This document shows, one piece after another, positions 52,201 to 64,000 of a stretch of DNA of 64,000 nucleotides. A model generated the notes under the pieces. That model ran no database searches, was not told where the DNA came from, and saw only the letters and a list, made by a program, of their open reading frames with translations. The first letter of the stretch is position 1. The number at the start of each line of letters is the position of its first letter. The DNA is taken from the NCBI GenBank assembly GCA_031769625.1, contig JAUIMM010001247.1, forward strand, positions 496,501-560,500. The letters are read 5' to 3'. The position numbers were made by a program, and so were the translations under genes. The stretch is from Taudactylus pleione (lineage: Eukaryota > Chordata > Amphibia > Anura > Myobatrachidae).

Positions 52201-53015
52201 CTCATAACATCCTACACCATGTCACCACAGTCCCCCGCATCTCAAACCATCCTGCATCTCATACCATCGTACACCATGTCACCACGGTCCCCTGCATCTC
52301 ATAACATCCTACACGATGTCACCACAGCACCCTGCATCTCATAACCTCCTACACCATGTCACCACAGCCCCCTGCATCTCATATAATCCTACACCATGTC
52401 ACCACAGTCCCCTGCAACTCATACCAACCTACACCATCTCACCACAGTCTGCTGCATCTCATACCATCCTACACCATGTCACCACAGCCCTCTGTATCTC
52501 ATACCATCCTACACCATGTCACCACAGCCCCCTGCTTCTCATACCAACCTACACCATGTCACCCCAGCCCCCTGAATCTCATCTACACCATGTCACCACA
52601 GCCCCGTGTATCTCATACCATCCTACACTATGTCACCACAGCCCCCTGCATCTCATAACAACCTACACCATGTCACCACCTCCCCTGCATCTCATAACAT
52701 CTACACCATGTCACCACAGTCCCCTGCATCTCCTAACATCCTACACCATGTCACCACAGCCCCCTGCATCTCATAACATCCTTCACCATGTCACCACAGT
52801 CCCCTGCATCTCATACCAACCTACACCATGTCACCACAGCCCCTTGCATATCATACCATCCTACACCATGTCACCACAAACCCCTGCATCTCATACCAGC
52901 ATACACCATGTCACCACATTCCCCTGCATCTCACACCATCCTACACCATGTTACCACAGTCCCCTGCATCTAATACCATCCAACACCATGTCACCACAGC
53001 CCCCTGCATCTCATA

Positions 53016-54213
53016 CCTGCCTAAACCATGTCACCACAGTCCCCTGCATCTCATACCATCCTACACCATGTCACCACAGCCCCCTGCATCTCATACCAAC
53101 CTACACCATGTCACCACAGCCCCCTGCATCTCATACCATCCTACACCATGTCACCACAATCCACTGCATCTCATAAGAAACCTACACCATATCACCACAG
53201 TCCCCTGCATCTCATACCAACCTACACCATGTCACCACAACCCCCTGCATCTCACACCATCCTACACCATCTCACCACAGTCCCCTGCATCTCATACCAT
53301 CCTACAGCATGTCACCACAGTCCCTGCATCTCATACCATCCTACACCATGTCACCACTGCCCCCTGTATATTATACCATCCTACATCATGTCACCACAGT
53401 CCCCTGCATCTCATACCAACCTACACCATGTCACCACAACCACCTGCATCTCACACCATCCTACACCATCTCACCACAGTCCCCTGCATCTCATGCCATC
53501 CTACTGCATGTCACCACAGTCCCTGCATCTCATACCATCCTACACCATGTCACCACTGCCCCCTGTATATTATACCATCCTACACCATGTCACCACAGTC
53601 CCCTGCATCTCATACCTGCCTAAACCATGTCACCACAGTCCCCTGCATCTCATACCATCCTACACCATGTCACCACAGCCCCCTGCATCTCATACCAACC
53701 TACACCATGTCACCACAGCCCCCCGCATCTCATACCATCCTACACCATGTCACCACAATCCCCTGCATCTCATAAGAAACCTACACCATGTCACCACAGT
53801 TCCATGCATCTCATACCAACCTACACCATGTCACCACAGCCCCATGCATCTCACACCATCCTACACCATCTCACCACTGTCCCCTGCATCTCATACCATC
53901 CTACAGCATGTCACCACAGTCCCTGCATCTCATACCATCCTACACCATGTCACCACTGCCCCTTGTATATTATACCATCCTACACCATGTCACCACAGCC
54001 CCCTGCATCTTATACCATCTTACACCATGTCAACACAGTCCCCTGCATCTCATAATATCCTACACCATGTCACCACAGTCCCCTGCATCTCATACCAACC
54101 TACACCATGTCACCACAACCCCCTGCATCTCTAACCATCCTACACCATGTCACCACAGTCCCCCGCATCTCATTCCATCCTACGCCATGTCACCACAGCC
54201 CCATGCATCTCAT
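53016..54213. repeat. 599-bp tandem duplication inside array C
   Basis: The pair 53016-53614 and 53615-about 54213 shares CCTGCCTAAACC (53016/53615), CATAAGAAACC (53172/53771), TACAGCATG and CCACTGCCCCCTGTATATT-type units in order. The CATAAGAAACC unit has an extra base and gives the odd length of 15 units minus 1 bp. The second copy has several substitutions, and a further partial copy of its end lies near 53.5 kb. Confidence 0.8.
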
Positions 54214-55628
54214 AATATCCTACACCATGTCACCACAGTACCCTGCATCTCATAAACACCTACACCATGTCACCACAGTCCCCTGCATCTCATACCATCC
54301 TGCACCATGTCACCACAGCTCCATGCATCTCATACCATCTTACGCCATGTCACCACTGTCCCCTGCATCTCATAACATCCGACGCCAAGTCACCACAGCC
54401 CCCTGCATCTCTTAACATCTTATATAATGTCACCACAGTCCACTGCATCTCATAACATCCTACACCATGTCAACACGGCCCCCTGCATCTCATACCATCC
54501 TACACCATGTCAACACAGTACCCTGCATCTCTTTACTACCTACACCATGTAACCTCAGCCCCCCGCATCTCATACCATCCTACACCGTGTCACCAGAGTC
54601 CCCTGCATCCCATACCATCCTACACCATGTCAACACAGTCCATGGCATCTTATTCCCACCTACACCATGTTACCACAGCCCCCTGCATCTCATAACATCC
54701 TACACAATGTCACCACAGTCCCCTGAATCTCATCTACACCATCTCACCACAGCCCCCTGAATCTCATAACAACCTACAACATGTCACCACCTCCCCTGCA
54801 TCTCATAACATCCTACACCATGTCACCACAGTCCCCTGCATCTCATAACATCCTACTCCATGTCACGTCAGCCCCCTGCAACTCATAACATTTTACACCA
54901 TGTCACCACAGCCCCCTGCATCTCATACCATCCTACACAATCTCACCACAGTCCCTGCATCTCATAACATCCTACACCATGTCACCACCTCCCCTGCATC
55001 TCATAACATCCTACACCATGACACCACAGTCCCCTGCATCTCATAACATCCTACAACATGTCACGACAGCCCCCTGCAACTCATAACATCCTACACCATG
55101 TCACCACAGTCCCCTGCATCTCCCACCCACCTACACCATGTCACCACAGTCCCCTGCATCTCATACCAACCTACACCATGTCACCACAGCCCCCTGCATC
55201 TCATACCAACCTACACCATGTCACCACAGTCCCCTGTATCTCAAACCATCCTTCACCATGTCACCACAGTCCCCTGCATCTCATATCATACTACACCATG
55301 TCACCACAATCCCCTGCATCTCATAACAACCTATGCCATGTTCGCACACCCGCTGCATCTCATACATACCTACACCATGTCACCACAGCCCCCTACATCT
55401 CATACCATCCTACACCATGTCACCACATCCCCCTGCATCTCATACCATCCTACACCATGTGACCACAGTCCCCTGCATCTCATAACAACCTACACCATGT
55501 CACCACAGCCCCCTGCATCTCTTACCATCCTACACCATATCACCACAATCCCCTGCATCTCATACCAACCTACACCATGTCACCACAGTCCCCTGCATCT
55601 CAGAACAACCTACACCATGTCACCACAG

Positions 55629-57652
55629 TCCCCAGTATCTCATACCATCCTAGACCATGTCACCACAGTCCCCTGCATCTCATACCATCCTACACCATGT
55701 CGCTACAGCCCCCTGTATCTCATACCCACCTACACCATGTCACCACAGTCCCCTGTATCTGATACCATCCTACACCATGTCACCAAAGCTCCCTGCATCT
55801 CATACCATCCTACACCATGTCACCACAGTCCCTTGTATCTCATACCCTCCTACACCATGTCAACACAGCCCCCTGTATATAATACCATCTTACACCATGT
55901 CACCACAGTCCCCCACATCTCATACCATCCTACACCATGTCACCACAGCTCCCTGCATCTCATACCATCCTACACCATGTCACCACAGTCCCCTGCATCT
56001 CTTAACATCCTACGCCATGTCACCACAGCCCCCTGCATCTCATAACATCTTATATAATGTCACAACAGTCCACTGCATCTCATAATATCCTACACCATGT
56101 CACCACTGTCCCCTGCATCTCATACCATCCTACACCATGTCACCACAGTCCCCTGCATCTCTTAACTACCTACACCATGAAACGACAGTCCCCTGCATCT
56201 AATACCATCCTACACCATGTCACCTGAGTCCCCTGCATCTCATACCATCCAACACCATGTCAACACAGTCCCCTGCATCTTATTCCCACCTACACCATGT
56301 TACCACCGCCCCCTGTATCTCATAACATCCTACACAATGTCACCACAGTCCCCTGAATCTCATCTACACCATCTCACTACAGCCCCCTGCATCTCATAAC
56401 AACCTACACCATGTCACCACCTCCCCTGCATCTCATAACATCCTACACCATGTCACCATAGTCCCCTGCATCTCATAACATCCTGCACCATGTCTCCACA
56501 GCTCCCTGCAACTCATAACATCCTACACCATGTCACCACAGTCCTCTGCATCTAATACCAACCTACACCATGTCACCACAGCCCCCTGCATCTCATACCA
56601 ACCTACACCATGTCACCACAGTCCCCTGCATCTCAAACCATCCTTCACCATTTCACCACAGTCCCCTGCATCTCATAACATACTACACCATGTCACCACA
56701 GTCCCCTGCATCTCATAACAACCTATGCCATATTCGCACACCCACTGCATCTCATACCTAACTACACCATATCACCTCATCCCCCTGCATCTCATACCAT
56801 CCTACACCATATCACCACAGCCCCCTGCATCTCATACCATCCTACACCATGTCAGCACAGTCCCCTGCATCTCATACCATCCTACACCATGTCACCACAG
56901 TCCCCTGCATCTCATACCCACCTACACCATGTCACCACAGCCCCCTGTATCTCATACCATCCTACACCATGTCACCACAATCCCCTGCATCTCATATCAA
57001 CCTACACCATATTACCACAGTCCCCTGCATCTCATACCATCCTACACCATGTCAACACAGTCCCCTGCATCTTATTCCCACCTACACCATGTTAACACAG
57101 CCCCCTGTATCTCATAACATCCTACACAATGTCACCACAGTCCCCTGAATCTCATCTACACCATCTCACCACAGCCCCCTGCATCTCATAACAACCTACA
57201 CCATGTCACCACCTCCCCTGCATCTCATAACATCCTACACCATGTCACCACAGTCCCCTGCATCTCATAACATCCTACACCATGTCACCACAGCTCCCTG
57301 CAACTCATAACATCCTACACCATGTCACCACAGTCCCCTGCATCTCATACCAACCTACACCATGTCACCACAGCCCCCTGCATCTCATACCAACCTACAC
57401 CATGTCACCACAGTCCCCTGCATCTCAAACCTTCCTTCACCATTTCACCACAGTCCCCTGCATCTCATAACATACTACACCATGTCACCACAGTCCCCTG
57501 CATCTCATAACAACCTATGCCATATTCGCACACCCTCTGCATCTCATACCTACCTACACCATGTCACCACAGCCCCCTACATCTCATACCATCCTACACC
57601 ATGTCACCTCATCCCCCTGCTTCTCATGTCATTCTACACCATGTAACCACAG
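55629..57652. repeat. Array C higher-order repeat, copy P1 (2024 bp)
   Basis: This is the first of four copies. Markers are CACCAAAGCT (55781) and the word TATTCGCACACCCACTG (56731), followed by TATTCGCACACCCTCTG (57523). All recur 2024 bp later in P2. P1 is the most diverged copy, with private changes such as ATGAAACGACAG near 56179. The start is set by projecting the P3 boundary back by whole copies. Confidence 0.82.
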
Positions 57653-59676
57653 CCCCCTGCATCTCATACCATCCTACACCATGTCACCACAGCCCCCTGC
57701 ATCTCATACCATCCTACACCATGTCACCACAGTCCCCTGCATCTCATACCCACCTACACCATGTCACCACAGTCCCCTGTATCTGATACCATCCTACACC
57801 ATGTCACCAAAGCTCCCTGCATCTCATACCATCCTACACCATGTCACCACAGTCCCTTGTATCTCATACCCTCCTACACCATGTCAACACAGCCCCCTGT
57901 ATATAATACCATCCTACACCATGTCACCACAGTCCCCCGCATCTCATACCATCCTACACCATGTCACCACAGCTCCCTGCATCTCATACCATCCTACACC
58001 ATGTCACCACAGTCCCCTGCATCTCTTAACATCCTACGCCATGTCACCACAGCCCCCTGCATCTCATAACATCTTATATAATGTCACCACAGTCCACTGC
58101 ATCTCATAATATCCTACACCATGTCACCACTGTCCCCTGCATCTCATACCATCCTACACCATGTCACCACAGTCCCCTGCATCTCTTAACTACCTACACC
58201 ATGTAACCACAGTCCCCTGCATCTAATACCATCCTACACCATGTCACCTGAGTCCCCTGCATCTCATACCATCCAACACCATGTCAACACAGTCCCCTGC
58301 ATCTTATTCCCACCTACACCATGTTACCACAGCCCCCTGTATCTCATAACATCCTACACAATGTCACCACAGTCCCCTGAATCTCATCTACACCATCTCA
58401 CTACAGCCCCCTGCATCTCATAACAACCTACACCATGTCACCACCTCCCCTGCATCTCATAACATCCTACACCATGTCACCACAGTCCCCTGCATCTCAT
58501 AACATCCTGCACCATGTCTCCACAGCTCCCTGCAACTCATAACATCCTACACCATGTCACCACAGTCCTCTGCATCTCATACCAACCTACACCATGTCAC
58601 CACAGCCCCCTGCATCTCATACCAACCTACACCATGTCACCACAGTCCCCTGCATCTCAAACCATCCTTCACCATTTCACCACAGTCCCCTGCATCTCAT
58701 ACCATACTACAACATGTCACCACAGTCCCCTGCATCTCATAACAACCTATGCCATATTCGCACACCCACTGCATCTCATACCTACCTACACCATATCACC
58801 TCATCCCCCTGCATCTCATACCATCCTACACCATGTCACCACAGCCCCCTGCATCTCATACCATCCTACACCATGTCAGCACAGTCCCCTGCATCTCATA
58901 CCATCCTACACCATGTCACCACAGTCCCCTGCATCTCATACCCACCTACACCATGTCACCACAGCCCCCTGTATCTCATACAATCCTACACCATGTCACC
59001 ACAATCCCCTGCATCTCATATCAACCTACACCATGTTACCACAGTCCCCTGCATCTCATACCATCCTACACCATGTCAACACAGTCCCCTGCATCTTATT
59101 CCCACCTACACCATGTTAACACAGCCCCCTGTATCTCATAACATCCTACACAATGTCACCACAGTCCCCTGAATCTCATCTACACCATCTCACCACAGCC
59201 CCCTGCATCTCATAACAACCTACACCATGTCACCACCTCCCCTGCATCTCATAACATCCTACACCATGTCACCACAGTCCCCTGCATCTCATAACATCCT
59301 ACACCATGTCACCACAGCTCCCTGCAACTCATAACATCCTACACCATGTCACCACAGTCCCCTGCATCTCATACCAACCTACACCATGTCACCACAGCCC
59401 CCTGCATCTCATACCAACCTACACCATGTCACCACAGTCCCCTGCTTCTCAAACCTTCCTTCACCATTTCACCACAGTCCCCTGCATCTCATAACATACT
59501 ACACCATGTCACCACAGTCCCCTGCATCTCATAACAACCTATGCCATATTCGCACACCCTCTGCATCTCATACCTACCTACACCATGTCACCACAGCCCC
59601 CTACATCTCATACCATCCTACACCATGTCACCTCATCCCCCTGCTTCTCATATCATTCTACACCATGTAACCACAG
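57653..59676. repeat. Array C higher-order repeat, copy P2 (2024 bp)
   Basis: The landmarks are CACCAAAGCT at 57805 and TATTCGC at 58755 and 59547. P2 lacks the 440-bp internal duplication and has the full ACCACAGCCCCCTG word near 58964, so it represents the state before P3 and P4 arose. Confidence 0.86.
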
Positions 59677-60556
59677 CCCCCTGCATCTCATACCATCCTA
59701 CACCATGTCACCACAGCCCCCTGCATCTCATACCATCCTACACCATGTCACCACAGTCCCCTGCATCTCATACCCACCTACACCATGTCACCACAGTCCC
59801 CTGTATCTGATACCATCCTACACCATGTCACCAAAGCTCCCTGCATCTCATACCATCCTACACCATGTCACCACAGTCCCTTGTATCTCATACCCTCCTA
59901 CACCATGTCAACACAGCCCCCTGTATATAATACCATCCTACACCATGTCACCACAGTCCCCCGCATCTCATACCATCCTACACCATGTCACCACAGCTCC
60001 CTGCATCTCATACCATCCTACACCATGTCACCACAGTCCCCTGCATCTCTTAACATCCTACGCCATGTCACCACAGCCCCCTGCATCTCATAACATCTTA
60101 TATAATGTCACCACAGCCCCCTGCATCTCATACCATCCTACACCATGTCACCACAGCCCCCTGCATCTCATACCATCCTACACCATGTCACCACAGTCCC
60201 CTGCATCTCATACCCACCTACACCATGTCACCACAGTCCCCTGTATCTGATACCATCCTACACCATGTCACCAAAGCTCCCTGCATCTCATACCATCCTA
60301 CACCATGTCACCACAGTCCCTTGTATCTCATACCCTCCTACACCATGTCAACACAGCCCCCTGTATATAATACCATCCTACACCATGTCACCACAGTCCC
60401 CCGCATCTCATACCATCCTACACCATGTCACCACAGCTCCCTGCATCTCATACCATCCTACACCATGTCACCACAGTCCCCTGCATCTCTTAACATCCTA
60501 CGCCATGTCACCACAGCCCCCTGCATCTCATAACATCTTATATAATGTCACCACAG
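59677..60556. repeat. 440-bp (11-unit) tandem duplication in P3
   Basis: The copies are 59677-60116 and 60117-60556. CACCAAAGCT occurs at 59829 and 60269, exactly 440 bp apart. The junction is visible where TATATAATGTCACCACAG is followed by CCCCCTGCATCTCATACC instead of the TCCACTGC unit found after the second copy and in P2. Confidence 0.93.
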
Positions 60557-62139
60557 TCCACTGCATCTCATAATATCCTACACCATGTCACCACTGTCCC
60601 CTGCATCTCATACCATCCTACACCATGTCACCACAGTCCCCTGCATCTCTTAACTACCTACACCATGTAGCCACAGTCCCCTGCATCTAATACCATCCTA
60701 CACCATGTCACCTGAGTCCCCTGCATCTCATACCATCCAACACCATGTCAACACAGTCCCCTGCATCTTATTCCCACCTACACCATGTTACCACAGCCCC
60801 CTGTATCTCATAACATCCTACACAATGTCACCACAGTCCCCTGAATTTCATCTACACCATCTCACTACAGCCCCCTGCATCTCATAACAACCTACACCAT
60901 GTCACCACCTCCCCTGCATCTCATAACATCCTACACCATGTCACCACAGTCCCCTGCATCTCATAACATCCTGCACCATGTCTCCACAGCTCCCTGCAAC
61001 TCAAAACATCCTACACCATGTCACCACAGTCCTCTGCATCTCATACCAACCTACACCATGTCACCACAGCCCCCTGCATCTCATACCAACTTACACCATG
61101 TCACCACAGTCCCCTGCATCTCAAACCATCCTTCACCATTTCACCACAGTCCCCTGCATCTCATAACATACTACAACATGTCACCACAGTCCCCTGCATC
61201 TCATAACAACCTATGCCATATTCGCACACCCACTGCATCTCATACCTACCTACACCATATCACCTCATCCCCCTGCATCTCATACCATCCTACACCATGT
61301 CACCACAGCCCCCTGCATCTCATACCATCCTACACCATGTCAGCACAGTCCCCTGCATCTCATACCATCCTACACCATGTCACCACAGTCCCCTGCATCT
61401 CATACCCACCTACACCATGTCACCACACCCCCTGTATCTCATACCATCCTACACCATGTCACCACAATCCCCTGCATCTCATATCAACCTACACCATGTT
61501 ACCACAGTCCCCTGCATCTCATACCATCCTACACCATGTCAACACAGTCCCCTGCATCTTATTCCCACCTACACCATGTTAACACAGCCCCCTGTATCTC
61601 ATAACATCCTACACAATGTCACCACAGTCCCCTGAATCTCATCTACACCATCTCACCACAGCCCCCTGCATCTCATAACAACCTACACCATGTCACCACC
61701 TCCCCTGCATCTCATAACATCCTACACCATGTCACCACAGTCCCCTGCATCTCATAACATCCTACACCATGTCACCACAGCTCCCTGCAACTCATAACAT
61801 CCTACACCATGTCACCACAGTCCCCTGCATCTCATACCAACCTACACCATGTCACCACAGCCCCCTGCATCTCATACCAACCTACACCATGTCACCACAG
61901 TCCCCTGCTTCTCAAACCTTCCTTCACCATTTCACCACAGTCCCCTGCATCTCATAACATACTACACCATGTCACCACAGTCCCCTGCATCTCATAACAA
62001 CCTATGCCATATTCGCACACCCTCTGCATCTCATACCTACCTACACCATGTCACCACAGCCCCCTACATCTCATACCATCCTACACCATGTCACCTCATC
62101 CCCCTGCTTCTCATATCATTCTACACCATGTAACCACAG
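59677..62139. repeat. Array C higher-order repeat, copy P3 (2463 bp)
   Basis: P3 equals P2 plus a 440-bp internal duplication minus one G near 61427 (ACCACACCCCCTG), giving 2463 bp. Other P3 signatures are ATGTAGCCACAG near 60665, CTGAATTTCATC near 60841 and AACTCAAAACATCC near 61001. Confidence 0.9.
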
Positions 62140-64000
62140 CCCCCTGCATCTCATACCATCCTACACCATGTCACCACAGCCCCCTGCATCTCATACCATC
62201 CTACACCATGTCACCACAGTCCCCTGCATCTCATACCCACCTACACCATGTCACCACAGTCCCCTGTATCTGATACCATCCTACACCATGTCACCAAAGC
62301 TCCCTGCATCTCATACCATCCTACACCATGTCACCACAGTCCCTTGTATCTCATACCCTCCTACACCATGTCAACACAGCCCCCTGTATATAATACCATC
62401 CTACACCATGTCACCACAGTCCCCCGCATCTCATACCATCCTACACCATGTCACCACAGCTCCCTGCATCTCATACCATCCTACACCATGTCACCACAGT
62501 CCCCTGCATCTCTTAACATCCTACGCCATGTCACCACAGCCCCCTGCATCTCATAACATCTTATATAATGTCACCACAGCCCCCTGCATCTCATACCATC
62601 CTACACCATGTCACCACAGCCCCCTGCATCTCATACCATCCTACACCATGTCACCACAGTCCCCTGCATCTCATACCCACCTACACCATGTCACCACAGT
62701 CCCCTGTATCTGATACCATCCTACACCATGTCACCAAAGCTCCCTGCATCTCATACCATCCTACACCATGTCACCACAGTCCCTTGTATCTCATACCCTC
62801 CTACACCATGTCAACACAGCCCCCTGTATATAATACCATCCTACACCATGTCACCACAGTCCCCCGCATCTCATACCATCCTACACCATGTCACCACAGC
62901 TCCCTGCATCTCATACCATCCTACACCATGTCACCACAGTCCCCTGCATCTCTTAACATCCTACGCCATGTCACCACAGCCCCCTGCATCTCATAACATC
63001 TTATATAATGTCACCACAGTCCACTGCATCTCATAATATCCTACACCATGTCACCACTGTCCCCTGCATCTCATACCATCCTACACCATGTCACCACAGT
63101 CCCCTGCATCTCTTAACTACCTACACCATGTAGCCACAGTCCCCTGCATCTAATACCATCCTACACCATGTCACCTGAGTCCCCTGCATCTCATACCATC
63201 CAACACCATGTCAACACAGTCCCCTGCATCTTATTCCCACCTACACCATGTTACCACAGCCCCCTGTATCTCATAACATCCTACACAATGTCACCACAGT
63301 CCCCTGAATTTCATCTACACCATCTCACTACAGCCCCCTGCATCTCATAACAACCTACACCATGTCACCACCTCCCCTGCATCTCATAACATCCTACACC
63401 ATGTCACCACAGTCCCCTGCATCTCATAACATCCTGCACCATGTCTCCACAGCTCCCTGCAACTCAAAACATCCTACACCATGTCACCACAGTCCTCTGC
63501 ATCTCATACCAACCTACACCATGTCACCACAGCCCCCTGCATCTCATACCAACTTACACCATGTCACCACAGTCCCCTGCATCTCAAACCATCCTTCACC
63601 ATTTCACCACAGTCCCCTGCATCTCATAACATACTACAACATGTCACCACAGTCCCCTGCATCTCATAACAACCTATGCCATATTCGCACACCCACTGCA
63701 TCTCATACCTACCTACACCATATCACCTCATCCCCCTGCATCTCATACCATCCTACACCATGTCACCACAGCCCCCTGCATCTCATACCATCCTACACCA
63801 TGTCAGCACAGTCCCCTGCATCTCATACCATCCTACACCATGTCACCACAGTCCCCTGCATCTCATACCCACCTACACCATGTCACCACACCCCCTGTAT
63901 CTCATACCATCCTACACCATGTCACCACAATCCCCTGCATCTCATATCAACCTACACCATGTTACCACAGTCCCCTGCATCTCATACCATCCTACACCAT
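62140..64000. repeat. Array C higher-order repeat, copy P4 (cut by window end)
   Basis: P4 repeats P3 at an offset of 2463 bp and includes the same 440-bp duplication (CACCAAAGCT at 62292 and 62732), the same missing G near 63890 and the same ATGTAGCC, CTGAATTTC and CTCAAAACATCC variants. I found no difference from P3 at any site I compared over the 1861 bp visible. The copy and the array continue beyond the window. Confidence 0.9.

Larger units (their letters stand above)
48547..64000. repeat. Array C: 40-bp minisatellite, about 386 units
   Basis: Head-to-tail 40-bp units run to the right edge of the window; a consensus unit is at 48961-49000 (phase CATACCATCCTACACCATGT). The first, degenerate unit begins near 48547. 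The plus strand of the unit has about 18 C, 10 A, 9 T and only 3 G, with no CpG. Three units make 120 bp, so a reading frame passes through all three phases of the unit and encodes a Pro/His/Ser/Thr-rich 40-residue repeat beginning MSPQ. Stretches up to 368 codons (53028-54134) are open in overlapping frames. I regard them as a by-product of the unit sequence. No transposon interrupts the array. Confidence 0.97.

Noticed and set aside
53028..54134. A 368-codon Pro/His-rich protein gene in array C
   Set aside because: The 40-bp unit rarely contains a stop, so any frame is long, and overlapping frames are equally open. No promoter, splice sites or flanking coding sequence are visible. Kept only as a question of transcription.
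1..64000. Centromeric CENP-B box or telomeric repeat in the arrays
   Set aside because: No TTCG-A-CGGG type box and no TTAGGG run occur in the consensus units; chromosomal location cannot be deduced from sequence alone.
44747..64000. Common ancestry of arrays B and C through the shared ACCACAG word
   Set aside because: Seven shared bases in otherwise unrelated units of 114 and 40 bp are within chance expectation.

Overview
The window is almost entirely non-coding tandem-repeat DNA from a large eukaryotic genome. I find no gene, tRNA, rRNA, CRISPR array or bacterial-type operon that the sequence supports. Three unrelated minisatellite families lie in a row: array A (50-bp unit, positions 1-43648, running off the left edge), array B (114-bp unit, 44747-47480, 24 units) and array C (40-bp unit, 48547-64000, running off the right edge). 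Two short non-repetitive islands separate them (43649-44746 and 47481-48546). About 97% of the window is tandem repeat.

The organism is most likely a vertebrate, possibly a frog or another amphibian. The consensus units of arrays A and C contain no CpG although they are just over half G+C. The first island holds a 117-bp palindromic element built on GTTGCCCATAGCAACCAAT; from memory this resembles a short inverted-repeat element common in anuran genomes, and I could not check it. Taxonomy is therefore an inference of modest confidence.

Array A (about 870 units) has layered higher-order structure, mapped here with private variants and exact offsets. There are duplications with offsets of 2495/2592 bp (left end), 5175 bp (11759-19709), 2496 bp (27425-32416), 2995 bp (about 31-39 kb) and 1299 bp (38.1-40.65 kb). 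Smaller tandem duplications of 200, 651 and 747 bp sit between them. The last 3 kb before the island shows no long-range order. Array B carries an internal duplication of nine or ten units. Array C has irregular older organisation from 48.5 to 55.6 kb, then four copies (P1-P4) of a 2024-bp higher-order repeat; P3 and P4 share an extra 440-bp internal duplication and a 1-bp deletion, so their order of origin can be read.

Long open frames exist in arrays B and C only because unit length and stop content allow it (114 is a multiple of 3; three 40-bp units make 120). They are in several frames at once, are broken by one-base unit-length changes, and resemble no protein I recognise. I do not annotate them as genes. 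The most interesting content is the evolutionary history written in the arrays, their strand asymmetry, and the open question of whether arrays B or C are transcribed.
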